Assembly: GCA_050943595.1 (NCBI GenBank)
Contig: JBMNPM010000012.1
Coordinates: 1 to 43,030 of the forward strand
Source of the DNA: JAXGXJ01 sp050943595
GTDB lineage: Bacteria > Actinomycetota > Thermoleophilia > RBG-16-64-13
Length of the DNA stretch: 43,030 nt
Reading direction: 5' to 3'
Shown here: positions 32,762 to 41,173 of the stretch, one piece after another
How the letters are laid out: each line of letters starts with the position of its first letter
Numbering within the stretch: position 1 is the stretch's first letter
Made by a program: the position numbers and the translations under genes
The notes under the pieces: generated by a model
Seen by the model: only the letters and a program-made list of their open reading frames with translations
Told to the model about the DNA's origin: nothing
The model's database searches: none

Positions 32762-34216
32762 ATGCAGTCAGTAGACATCATCGCTATTCTCCCTGAAATC
32801 ATCCTGTTGATTGGGGCCTGTCTGGTGCTGCTTGTATCGCCTTTCATGAAGGGCGACAAGACGGCTGCTATGGCCATAACCCTGACCGTACTGATCGCAT
32901 CGGCGGCCGTGTCGCTCGGTTTCGTTGGTCAAACGCGAGTGACATTCTCCAACATGTTGGTTTTCAACGACTGGGCTGTCTTCTTCAACGTGTTGTTTGC
33001 TGTGGTGGCGGCGCTTACGGCTCTCATGTCGTCGCGCTACCTCGATATGCATGGGAGACACCTAGGGGAGTACTATGCGCTGCTGCTGTTTGCGGTGATC
33101 GGTATGGATCTCATGGCGGCATCCCGCGATTTCATCCTCTTCTATTTGGCGTTGGAACTCCTTACGATGACGAGTTACATACTTGCCGCTTTCTTCCGGT
33201 ACCGGGGGAAGTCGAACGAGTCCGGCCTCAAGTACTTCTTGACTGGGTCGTTCGCGTCGGCGGTCATGCTGTATGGAATCTCGCTGATATACGGACTTAC
33301 AGGTGCCACAAATTTCGAAGCGGTAGGGCAGGTCCTGGGCAGCCAGGGGGGAACGGCAGGTATTCTCTTGGCGGTGTTCTTGGTGGCCATCGGACTGGCC
33401 TTCAAGATCTCTGCGGCGCCGTTCCATATGTGGACCCCTGATGTGTATCAGGGGGCTCCGACTCCGGTAGCGGGCCTCTTTTCTGTTGGCCCCAAGGCTG
33501 CTGCTATCGCCGTGATCATATCGGCGTTCATCCTGGCCTTCCCCGGGACGGCGGATGAGTGGGGCTGGCTGTTTGTGGTCTTATCGGTGATCACCATGTT
33601 GGTGGGGAACGTATTTGCCTTGGTCCAGCAGAACGTCAAGCGAATGCTTGCGTACTCGTCCATAGCTCATGCCGGGTATCTGCTGGCGGGCCTCGGCGCG
33701 ATGGGGTGGTCTCATAACTCCTACGCGGGCCAAGGGGTGCTCCTCTATCTGGGCGCATATACGTTCATGAACCTTGGTGCGTTTGGGGTGCTGTCGTATT
33801 TGAAAGCTCAGCAACCTCATAAGTTTGACTATTCATTGAAGAGCCTCGCCGGTCTAGGGCGTCGTTCGCCGTGGGCGGCAGTACTGTTGTCGTTGTTCCT
33901 ACTGTCACTCACCGGTATTCCGGGTACGGCGGGATTCATCGGGAAGTTTTACGTCTTCGCGGGCGTGGTGCGGGCGGATCTCGTTTGGTTGGCAGTTGTG
34001 GCGGTCATCCTCAGTGCCGTGTCGGCCTACTACTACCTGCGTGTCATCATCGTGATGTTCTTTAAGGAGCCTGAGGTGGACTTGCAGATCAGTGCTCCTA
34101 TCGGTGGGGGCATGGCGGCCGGATTGGGTATAAGCGCTGCTGCGACCCTTGTCATTGGCATCGTGCCGTCTTGGCTCTGGGATGCGGTAGTAAGCGCCTT
34201 CGCGACGCTTTTTTAG
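32762..34216 (+). CDS. nuoN: complex I subunit NuoN
   Basis: Third antiporter-like subunit, 484 residues with about 14 helices. Family parts are LALELLTMTSYILAAF, FKISAAPFHMWTPDVYQGAPTPVAGLFSVGPKAAAIAV and ALVQQNVKRMLAYSSIAHAGYLLAGL, plus GIPGTAGFIGKFYVF. It is the last of the eleven genes. Its ATG follows the nuoM stop directly, with GGGGGG upstream. A small hairpin (GCCCG-TCGG-CGGGC at 34229-34242) lies between its stop and the amidohydrolase gene, too weak to act as a sure terminator. Confidence 0.95.
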   Translation: MQSVDIIAILPEIILLIGACLVLLVSPFMKGDKTAAMAITLTVLIASAAVSLGFVGQTRVTFSNMLVFNDWAVFFNVLFAVVAALTALMSSRYLDMHGRHLGEYYALLLFAVIGMDLMAASRDFILFYLALELLTMTSYILAAFFRYRGKSNESGLKYFLTGSFASAVMLYGISLIYGLTGATNFEAVGQVLGSQGGTAGILLAVFLVAIGLAFKISAAPFHMWTPDVYQGAPTPVAGLFSVGPKAAAIAVIISAFILAFPGTADEWGWLFVVLSVITMLVGNVFALVQQNVKRMLAYSSIAHAGYLLAGLGAMGWSHNSYAGQGVLLYLGAYTFMNLGAFGVLSYLKAQQPHKFDYSLKSLAGLGRRSPWAAVLLSLFLLSLTGIPGTAGFIGKFYVFAGVVRADLVWLAVVAVILSAVSAYYYLRVIIVMFFKEPEVDLQISAPIGGGMAAGLGISAAATLVIGIVPSWLWDAVVSAFATLF

Positions 34217-34253
34217 CTGAGACAGCCGGCCCGTCGGCGGGCGGTGAATTTCG

Positions 34254-35690
34254 ATGAAGGCAGGCGCTGCCTCGCTCCTAGAGGCTGATTGGGTCCTACC
34301 CATATCGGCTCCTCCGATACCGCGAGGCGCCGTATGGGTTGTCGGGGGACAGATCGCTGCGGTGGCGCCCGCGGGAGCACTTCGAGCCCAGGTCGATCCA
34401 GCCACCACTATCAGGTCCTTTCCCGGCAGTGTACTTATGCCGGGATTGGTTAATGCTCATACGCACCTAGAGTATTCGGCGTTTCGGGATTTTAGCTCGG
34501 CTTCGACGTTTCCCGTGTGGATGTTGCGGCTCCTCTTGGCCCGCCGAAAGCTTACTTCCGATGACTACGCTACCTCGGCTCGATGGGGAGCTTACGAGTC
34601 GGTTTGTGCCGGTACCACCTGTGTGGCGGACATCTCGTTTGAAGGATGGACTACGCTGCAGGCCGCTGCAGAGGTGGGCCTGCGCGGCCGCGTTTATATA
34701 GAACTGTTCGGCCTCGCCGACACAAAGATCCCAGCTGTCATGGGGCTTGCCGAGGAGCGCCTCAGTGAGTTCACGGCAAAGACGACTCCACTCCTCGACG
34801 TGGGTCTTTCTCCACACGCCCCGTACACGGTGTCGGCGCTCTTGTATCGGGAAGTCGCCCGCTATGCGCATGAACGGGGTCTCCATATCACCACTCACCT
34901 CGGGGAATCACCTGCTGAAGTGGAGATGCTGGTGCGTGGACGGGGAAGCATTGCGGGGGTGTACAAGGTGGCTCGTTTATGGAGCAGGGCCGATCGCGCC
35001 GTGCCGGGACTGCGGCCGGCGGCTTATCTTGCCTCTTTGGGGGTCTTGAGTCCGAGGATGCTGGCGGCCCACTGTGTGCAGACTGATGAGGATGAGGTGA
35101 CCGTTCTGGCTTCGACCGGCGCGGCAGTTGCGCATTGCCCTCGTTCCAACGACTACCTGCGATGTGGCACGGCCCCGGTTGCAGAACTGCGGGCGGGAGG
35201 AGTGCATGTAGGACTGGGTACAGACAGTCTCGCCTCCAATGACAGTCTTGACATGTTCTCCGAGATGCGTGCCGCGCTGGTCCTCAGCGAGGCTCGGGGC
35301 CGGAATGGGGTGCTTACAGCGGGTGAGGTGCTGCGGATGGCAACCGTGGAGGGCGCACGCGCTCTGGGTTTGGACGACTTGGTGGGCAGTCTTGAGGTGG
35401 GCAAGCGGGCCGATCTGATTGTGGTCCGTTTGCCGGGGGCGGGAGACGGGACGGAGTTGGGCCGGGCTACGTCACCCGACACGACGGCGGAGGCGTGCGG
35501 TATAGAGGAGCGGCTGGTGTCGTCTGCGGGCGCCGCCGACGTACAACTTACCATGGTGGATGGGCACATCCTTTTCGACCGGGAGAACCCAAACAAGGCC
35601 GACAGGCCGGGACTCGATCAGGCCTTCGCTGCGGTTCGGGCTAGGCTGGGTCTGGACGACACTCCACGATTGATGGGTGAGCGACTGTAG
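34254..35690 (+). CDS. amidohydrolase-superfamily deaminase, candidate aminodeoxyfutalosine deaminase
   Basis: A 478-residue TIM-barrel metal-dependent hydrolase of the SsnA/TrzA/MqnX/MtaD group. The metal motifs are VNAHTHLEYS (HxH), GLSPHAPYTVS, ITTHLGESPAEVEM (His plus Glu), LAAHCVQTDEDE, and the metal Asp in HVGLGTDSLASNDSLDMFSEM. The GTDSLASN.SLD wording is typical of the aminofutalosine/SAH deaminase group. It follows the nuo operon after 37 bases. A role in futalosine-route menaquinone synthesis would fit a quinone-reducing neighbour, but SAH or 5'-methylthioadenosine deamination cannot be excluded, so no symbol is given. About 50 residues before the end (RLPGAGDGTELGRATSPDTT...) form an insertion in the small beta domain. 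Confidence 0.75.
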   Translation: MKAGAASLLEADWVLPISAPPIPRGAVWVVGGQIAAVAPAGALRAQVDPATTIRSFPGSVLMPGLVNAHTHLEYSAFRDFSSASTFPVWMLRLLLARRKLTSDDYATSARWGAYESVCAGTTCVADISFEGWTTLQAAAEVGLRGRVYIELFGLADTKIPAVMGLAEERLSEFTAKTTPLLDVGLSPHAPYTVSALLYREVARYAHERGLHITTHLGESPAEVEMLVRGRGSIAGVYKVARLWSRADRAVPGLRPAAYLASLGVLSPRMLAAHCVQTDEDEVTVLASTGAAVAHCPRSNDYLRCGTAPVAELRAGGVHVGLGTDSLASNDSLDMFSEMRAALVLSEARGRNGVLTAGEVLRMATVEGARALGLDDLVGSLEVGKRADLIVVRLPGAGDGTELGRATSPDTTAEACGIEERLVSSAGAADVQLTMVDGHILFDRENPNKADRPGLDQAFAAVRARLGLDDTPRLMGERL

Positions 35691-35854
35691 GTACAGGGCG
35701 ATGGATCTTCGATCGCGAACGTGGCGGAGGACGGCCGCGCTCTGGTGGGCACTGGAGCCGCGATGGGGCATAATCTGCCCAGACAGGTCGCGAGAAGTAG
35801 CGCGATTGGAGCCGGGAACATCGTGTTCCTGCAGATCCACGTAAGGAGAATACG

Positions 35855-36487
35855 TTGCTGCTGGATCGCAAGCGCATCAACAAGTGGGGCAGATGGGTGG
35901 CCCTTTTCTTGGCCATTGTATTCGGCGTAGGCTTTTTGTTCATGGGGATCGGTTACGGGGGCGCCGGCCTCGACCTCTCGTCACTGTTTACGGACGACAA
36001 GTCGGCCAACCAATCGCCGGAGCAGAGACTGGCTGCCTTCGAGAAGACCCTCGCTGAGAATCCAAAAGATGTCACTGCCCTCATAGGCGCTGCGACCATT
36101 TATCAACAGAGTGACGACTTGACCACGGCGGCCGAATATTTGGAGAGGGCCATAGCCGTGGATGAGGGCCAAAAAGATCTATATCTGCGTTTGGCTAATA
36201 TCTATCTGAATTCCAAGGCGTTGGACTACGAGGCGGCCGCGCGGGTGCTCAATAAGGCGGTTGCGATGGATCCGACCAACCCCGATCTCTTTCTGAAATT
36301 GGGTACGGCGCAGAGCAATCTGAGAAACACGGAAGCCGCCGTCCTCGCCTGGCAGAAGTACTTGGAACTTGCGCCCAATGGGGAGATGGCGTCTGTGGTA
36401 CAAAAGCAGATAGACGTGCTGACCACCACGGCTACGGATTCCCCCACAACGGGAGCTTCCACGACGACGACTGCGGCTGCTCAATGA
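35855..36487 (+). CDS. membrane-anchored TPR protein with Thr-rich tail
   Basis: A 210-residue protein. It starts TTG at 35855, with AAGGAG seven bases upstream. An N-terminal hydrophobic segment at about residues 12-33 (WVALFLAIVFGVGFLFMGIGY) would anchor it, facing outward. Residues about 55-180 form roughly three tetratricopeptide repeats (ALIGAATIYQQSDDLTTAAEYLERAIAVDE; LYLRLANIYLNSK...; DLFLKLGTAQSNLRNTEAAVLAWQKYLELAP). The end is a Thr/Ala/Ser tail similar to that at the start of the window. TPRs mediate protein contacts; the partner is unknown. Confidence 0.8.
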   Translation: MLLDRKRINKWGRWVALFLAIVFGVGFLFMGIGYGGAGLDLSSLFTDDKSANQSPEQRLAAFEKTLAENPKDVTALIGAATIYQQSDDLTTAAEYLERAIAVDEGQKDLYLRLANIYLNSKALDYEAAARVLNKAVAMDPTNPDLFLKLGTAQSNLRNTEAAVLAWQKYLELAPNGEMASVVQKQIDVLTTTATDSPTTGASTTTTAAAQ

Positions 36488-36513
36488 CCAGCATGAGCTG
36501 AGCAGCGGTCTTA

Positions 36514-36530
36514 CCATCGCGAAGCGATGG
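36514..36530. other. short perfect inverted repeat between the TPR and STAS genes
   Basis: CCATCGC, GAA, GCGATGG form a 7-bp perfect stem with a three-base loop, 27 bases after the TPR gene stop. No T-tract follows on either strand, so it may be a weak terminator, a processing site or an operator. Confidence 0.4.
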
Positions 36531-36618
36531 GTGCATGAGCGAGTGTCGGGTTTATGACATCCCTGCCTCGCCGAACAGCGAAGCCCGTGATTTGGGGCTT
36601 GAATACGGGGAGATGTGT

Positions 36619-36954
36619 GTGGACCTATCTATCACTACGGATATAGTCGATGGAGTGCAGGTGATCCGCGTCGAGGGAGAGCTCGACGTCTATGCGGCTC
36701 CTCGTTTGAAGGAAGCACTCGCCGAAGGCCTGGAGAGAAGTACCTTATTCGTGCTTGATCTATCCCGGGTGCAGTTTATCGATTCCACCGCCTTGGGTGT
36801 GCTGGTTGCGAGTCTCCAGCAGGCTCGAGCGGCCTCTTCAGATTTTCGTCTGGTCTTGGACGACCCTTACCTGTTGAAGATTTTCCACATCACGGGTTTT
36901 GATGGGGTGTTTTCCATCTTCCCGGGAGTGGCGGAGGCCATCCAAAGCGACTGA
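36619..36954 (+). CDS. STAS-domain anti-sigma factor antagonist
   Basis: A SpoIIAA/RsbV-like protein of about 111 residues. In the family, the unphosphorylated form frees a sigma factor by binding the anti-sigma kinase, and phosphorylation of a Ser blocks this. That Ser is visible in VLDLSRVQFIDSTALGVLVASL (DSTALG). The N-terminal VDGVQVIRVEGELDVYAAPRLKEAL is typical. The frame is open back to 36535, but the GTG at 36619 with GGGGAG six bases upstream gives the normal family length. No anti-sigma kinase or phosphatase gene is beside it. Confidence 0.85.
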   Translation: MDLSITTDIVDGVQVIRVEGELDVYAAPRLKEALAEGLERSTLFVLDLSRVQFIDSTALGVLVASLQQARAASSDFRLVLDDPYLLKIFHITGFDGVFSIFPGVAEAIQSD

Positions 36955-37022
36955 AGCGGGCTGTATGACGTTGGCGTGCTATCTTCGCGTCTGACATGCC
37001 CATGCTGTGAGGAGTTCCCTTC

Positions 37023-39305
37023 GTGCGACTGATCATCACTGAGAAGAACGATGCCGCTAAGAAGATCGCGGGGATTCTGTCCGATCGCGGTGTCAAGGAA
37101 GAGTCTTACTACAAGGTCCCCTATTACCTCTTCACCGACGAGCAGGGTGAACCGAACACCACCGTCGGCCTTAAGGGCCATGTGGTGCAGGTGGATTTTC
37201 CTGCGGAGTACTCCGAGTGGCGCAAAGTCGAGCCTAAAGCGCTTATCGATGCCCCCTTGGTGAGGACCGAGACGGCGAAGTCCGTTGTGCACACGGTCAA
37301 GAAACTGGCTGCCGGTGCCTCCACGCTCGTCATTGCCACCGACTTTGACCGTGAGGGCGAACTGATCGGTCTGGAGGCACTGAATCTGGCCCTAGAAGAG
37401 AACGAAAAACTGGTGCGTGGGGTGCGCCGGGCACGCTTCTCTGCGCTGACTCCCGGTGAGATCAAGCGGGCATTTGCGAATCTCGACCATTTGTCCGAGC
37501 CGCTTGCTAGAGCGGGTGAAGCACGGCAGGATATCGATCTCATCTGGGGAGCGACACTCACCAGATTCGTCTCGTTGGCCACATCACGATTGGGCACCCA
37601 GTTCCTAAGCGTGGGCCGGGTGCAGACTCCCACTCTGGTTCTCATTGCCGAGCGGGAGAGGGAGCGCCGGGCGTTTGTGCCCGAGCCCTACTGGGTGGTG
37701 AAGATCGTAGTCGAGGGCGACGGTCAGACCTTCTCAGCGGTCCATAAGGAGGAGCGCTTCACCGACGAGGCTAGAGCTCGGGAAGTGTTCGAGAAGTTGG
37801 CCGGTTCTGCGTCCATCACTGGAGTGAAGCAGACCAAACGCAAAGTGTCTCGTCCGGCTCCGTTCAACACGACCAGCTTCACCAGTGCGGCTACGGCGTT
37901 GGGATACGGCGCTGCAGCGGCTATGCGTATTGCTGAAGACCTGTACATGGCAGGGCATATAAGTTACCCACGTACAGACAATACCGTCTACCCTACGTCG
38001 CTCGATTTACGTGAGACGCTCTCTATCCTGGCCCAAGGTGAGTTCCCTGCCGACGCCGGCCGTCTCTTGGCACAGGAGACCCTTCGTCCCAGCCGAGGCG
38101 ACAAACGAACCACCGACCATCCACCCATCTACCCTACGGGCAGTCCCCGGCGCCATGACCTTGGTGAGCGGGAATGGCGTCTCTACGAACTCGTGGCCCG
38201 TCGCTTCATGGCTACGCTGGCTGATGAGGCGTTGATGGAGTCGAACCGTATCGACTTAGAGCTGACCGGCGAGCCGTTTTTTGTGCGCGGCAGCAGGGTG
38301 GTGACGGCCGGATGGCTCGACTTCTACCCCTATAGCCGGCAGAAGGATTCCGAGCTTCCTCTTCTGCACCAAGGTGATCTCGTCCGGTTGGTCGATAAAC
38401 AGCTGGAAGCTAAAGAGACGCAGCCTCCTTCGCGATACGGCCAGGGAACGCTCATTGAGCTCATGGAAAAGCACAACCTGGGTACGAAGGCCACCCGGCA
38501 CGCCATCATCCAGAATCTCTACGATCGCGGTTATGTGCATGGGAACCCTATCGAGCCCACGGAGATGGGCATGAAGATGGCAGAGGCTCTGACCGAGTTC
38601 GCTCCACGCATAGCTTCCCCGGAGATGACGTCGCAACTGGAGAGAGATATGGATCTCATCTCCGAGCGCGACCTCACCAAAGAGGAGGTAGTCACCACCT
38701 CGCGCAATCTACTGCGTGAGGCCTACAGCTCACTTGAGCAGAACCGGGAGCAGGTGGCGGCCAAGATCTTCGAAGGAATCACCGACGACCGCATATTGGG
38801 CCGGTGTCCCAAGTGCGGCACGAATCGGCTGCGCATCATCCGCTCCAAGGCTACCAAGAAGCGTTTTGTGGGCTGCGAAGGCTATCCGGAATGCGATCAG
38901 ACCTACCCGCTCCCCCAGCGGGGGGACGTCATCGGTCTTGATGAGACGTGTTCCCAGTGCGGGAGCCCCAAGGTGAAGGTCTTGGGCGGTAGGCGACCCT
39001 GGATTCTGTGTCTCGATCCCGACTGTCCCACCAAGGCGGAATACAAGGAGAAGGCGGCTGCTCGGGCTGCCAAGGCCGCAGCGGCTGCTGAGGCCGAAGG
39101 TGATGGAGGGGCGAAGCCCGTCAAGGCCAAGCGAGGGACCGCAACGAGGGCGGCGGGCAAGACCGCGGCTAAGACCGCGGCCAAGAAGTCGGTCACTAAG
39201 AAGTCCACCGCCAAGAAGCCCGCAGCGAGTGCCGATGCCGGTATTGGAGTAGGTGAAGGAGACGTGGCTGCGCAAGAAGCCGTCTCGGTTACTCCGGAGG
39301 GTTAG
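37023..39305 (+). CDS. topA: DNA topoisomerase I, archaeal-like type IA
   Basis: Type IA topoisomerase that relaxes negative supercoils, 760 residues. The Toprim domain opens LIITEKNDAAKKIAGIL and includes TDFDREGELIG (acidic metal triad). The catalytic Tyr lies in AGHISYPRTDNTVYP (about residue 319). Two C4 zinc ribbons follow: CPKCGTN...CEGYPECDQ and CSQCGSP...CLDPDCPTK (about 600-680). The first residues and the long insert before GLKGHVVQVDFP resemble archaeal topoisomerase I rather than the bacterial IVESPAKAKTI form. The last 75 residues are Ala/Lys rich (KTAAKTAAKKSVTKKS...), as in many actinobacterial enzymes, probably a DNA-binding tail. The GTG start has GAGGAG upstream. Confidence 0.9.
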   Translation: MRLIITEKNDAAKKIAGILSDRGVKEESYYKVPYYLFTDEQGEPNTTVGLKGHVVQVDFPAEYSEWRKVEPKALIDAPLVRTETAKSVVHTVKKLAAGASTLVIATDFDREGELIGLEALNLALEENEKLVRGVRRARFSALTPGEIKRAFANLDHLSEPLARAGEARQDIDLIWGATLTRFVSLATSRLGTQFLSVGRVQTPTLVLIAERERERRAFVPEPYWVVKIVVEGDGQTFSAVHKEERFTDEARAREVFEKLAGSASITGVKQTKRKVSRPAPFNTTSFTSAATALGYGAAAAMRIAEDLYMAGHISYPRTDNTVYPTSLDLRETLSILAQGEFPADAGRLLAQETLRPSRGDKRTTDHPPIYPTGSPRRHDLGEREWRLYELVARRFMATLADEALMESNRIDLELTGEPFFVRGSRVVTAGWLDFYPYSRQKDSELPLLHQGDLVRLVDKQLEAKETQPPSRYGQGTLIELMEKHNLGTKATRHAIIQNLYDRGYVHGNPIEPTEMGMKMAEALTEFAPRIASPEMTSQLERDMDLISERDLTKEEVVTTSRNLLREAYSSLEQNREQVAAKIFEGITDDRILGRCPKCGTNRLRIIRSKATKKRFVGCEGYPECDQTYPLPQRGDVIGLDETCSQCGSPKVKVLGGRRPWILCLDPDCPTKAEYKEKAAARAAKAAAAAEAEGDGGAKPVKAKRGTATRAAGKTAAKTAAKKSVTKKSTAKKPAASADAGIGVGEGDVAAQEAVSVTPEG

Positions 39306-39310
39306 GGCAC

Positions 39311-40027
39311 GTGGAGCCGCCGGTACCGGATAGACGGTTGCCACCCCTACCCGACGACGTCACTCTGGACGAATCGGTTCTGGCCGGCATGGGCAGTGGA
39401 ACCAAAGGGATCCTTATCACTTTCGAGGGGCTTGATGGCTGTGGCAAGTCTACGCAGATGGAGTTGCTGGCCCGGGGGTTGCGAGAGCGTGATTATGTGG
39501 TGCTTACGACCCGCGAACCCGGCGGTACCCCTTTGGGGGAGGCTGTGCGTCGTATTCTGCTTGAGCCGCAGCGACATGGTATGTCGGCCCGAGCTGAGGC
39601 TTTGCTCTACGCGGCGGCACGAGCCAACCTGGTAGAAGATGTCATCCGTCCGGCACTTGATGACGGCCAAGTGGTGCTCTGCGATCGGTACATTGATTCG
39701 TCACTGGCCTATCAGGGCTTTGGGCGCGGTCTGGAGGCCGAAGACGTCATGACGCTGAACGTATGGGCCACCGGATGTCTTTTCCCCGATCTCACGCTGT
39801 TTCTCGATCTCGACCACGATATCTGCTCCACTCGTCTTGCGACGGTGCCTGACCGCTTGGAGGCCGAAGGCGACGCGTTTCACGAGAGGGTGGCCAAGGG
39901 CTTTCGAACCCTGCTTTTGGAGAATCCCTACCGTATTCGGCGAATCGATGGACGGGGGAGCAGGGAGGATGTTCAGGCCCGCATCCGCGCTGTGGTCGAA
40001 GACGAGTTCGAGCTTTTCACCCACTAG
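39311..40027 (+). CDS. tmk: thymidylate kinase
   Basis: Phosphorylates dTMP to dTDP with ATP. It is 238 residues. The P-loop is FEGLDGCGKSTQME (about 37-50). Then come TREPGGTPLGEAVR (dTMP site), AEALLYAAARANLVEDVIRPAL, CDRYIDSSLAYQGFGRGL (DRY motif), and a LID region with LDLDHDICSTRL. The first 26 residues (MEPPVPDRRLPPLPDDV...) are an extra N-terminal arm. The GTG at 39311, with GGAGGG about nine bases upstream, is preferred over the ATG at 39389, which lacks a ribosome site. It starts five bases after topA, so the two are co-transcribed. Confidence 0.94.
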   Translation: MEPPVPDRRLPPLPDDVTLDESVLAGMGSGTKGILITFEGLDGCGKSTQMELLARGLRERDYVVLTTREPGGTPLGEAVRRILLEPQRHGMSARAEALLYAAARANLVEDVIRPALDDGQVVLCDRYIDSSLAYQGFGRGLEAEDVMTLNVWATGCLFPDLTLFLDLDHDICSTRLATVPDRLEAEGDAFHERVAKGFRTLLLENPYRIRRIDGRGSREDVQARIRAVVEDEFELFTH

Positions 40028-40042
40028 GCGCCGGGGCTCGCT

Positions 40043-41173
40043 GTGCGGCTATTTGCTGAAATCGTGGGCCAGGAGGTGGCTGTATCCATCCTCACGCGGA
40101 GTCTTGAACAGGGGACAACACACTCCTATCTCTTCACCGGCCCTGCTGGGGTCGGCAAGACTGCAGCAGCTCTTGCCCTGGCCTGTGGGTTGGCGTGTTC
40201 CCAAGGGGGCTGTGGGACCTGCACGACCTGCACGCGCGTCCGCATGGGGCTCCACCCGGATGTGGAGATCATAGCGCCCGAGGGAAATGTCATCCGCAAG
40301 GAAGACATCGCCGCCGTCAACCTTCATGCCGCCTACCGGCCGTTTGAAGCCCGGGCCAAGGTTTACATTTTCCTCGAAGCCGACAGTCTTAATGTCGAGG
40401 CATCTAATGCCTTCCTTAAGACTCTCGAAGAGCCTCCAGGGCATGTGTACTTCATCTTGGTGACCGACCACGCGGAACGACTCCTCTCAACCATCGTCTC
40501 CCGGTGCCGGTCGGTGGTTTTCTCGTCTGTGCCGGAGGCGGCCATCAGAGCCGATCTACACGATCGGCCGGGAGTAGGGGAGGAGGCCTGTCTATTGGCC
40601 CGAGTGGCGGGTGGTAATCTCCGCTATGCGCGGGAATTGGCTACTTCCGAGGCTGCGCGACTCCAGCGAGGTCTATTGCTTGATCTGGCACGTGATCTGC
40701 CGCACGGGAGTGCGTTTGATGCCGAGGTGGCTCTGGACCAGGTCATGGCGGCGGTGGAAGGTGGTACGGCTGCCGGACAGGCTGAACTGGCTGCGGAATT
40801 GCGCCGGTCCATGGACTGGGCGGGTGATGCCCGTACTCGTAACTGGCTGCAGAAGCGGCACGACGAGAAGCTGAAACGTCATCAACGCCGGCTTCGTACG
40901 CAGGGTCTCAACGATGTCATCCGTGTCTATTCCGGCTGGTATCGGGATCTCGCTGCGGTCTCGGTGGGCGCTGAGGCGGCGGTTCTCAACCAGGACCGTC
41001 TGCAAGAGCTTCGCAACGCTGCTCAGCCTGAGCGGCTCTTTGGCTACACGCGCGCGGTGCTGGCCGTCCGGCAGGCTCAGGAGAGGCTCCGCTATAATGT
41101 TGATGCCCGATGTGCCATCGGTGAGATGTTCCGAAGTATTAAGGAGGCCCTGACTCAGTGGCCGATGTCGTAG
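40043..41173 (+). CDS. holB: DNA polymerase III delta' subunit (AAA+ clamp loader)
   Basis: Clamp-loader component of 376 residues. The Walker A motif is FTGPAGVGKTAAAL (about 31-44). A four-Cys zinc motif follows (CSQGGCGTCTTCTR, about 52-65). Then come IIAPEGNVIRKEDIAAVN, VYIFLEADSLNVEASNAFLKTLEEPP (Walker B region with sensor), and the sensor 1 block ILVTDHAERLLSTIVSRCRSVVF. The C-terminal half is helical. The arrangement tmk-holB-PSP1 is common in Gram-positives. The GTG start has a poor ribosome site. Its end overlaps the next gene by 16 bases. Confidence 0.93.
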   Translation: MRLFAEIVGQEVAVSILTRSLEQGTTHSYLFTGPAGVGKTAAALALACGLACSQGGCGTCTTCTRVRMGLHPDVEIIAPEGNVIRKEDIAAVNLHAAYRPFEARAKVYIFLEADSLNVEASNAFLKTLEEPPGHVYFILVTDHAERLLSTIVSRCRSVVFSSVPEAAIRADLHDRPGVGEEACLLARVAGGNLRYARELATSEAARLQRGLLLDLARDLPHGSAFDAEVALDQVMAAVEGGTAAGQAELAAELRRSMDWAGDARTRNWLQKRHDEKLKRHQRRLRTQGLNDVIRVYSGWYRDLAAVSVGAEAAVLNQDRLQELRNAAQPERLFGYTRAVLAVRQAQERLRYNVDARCAIGEMFRSIKEALTQWPMS

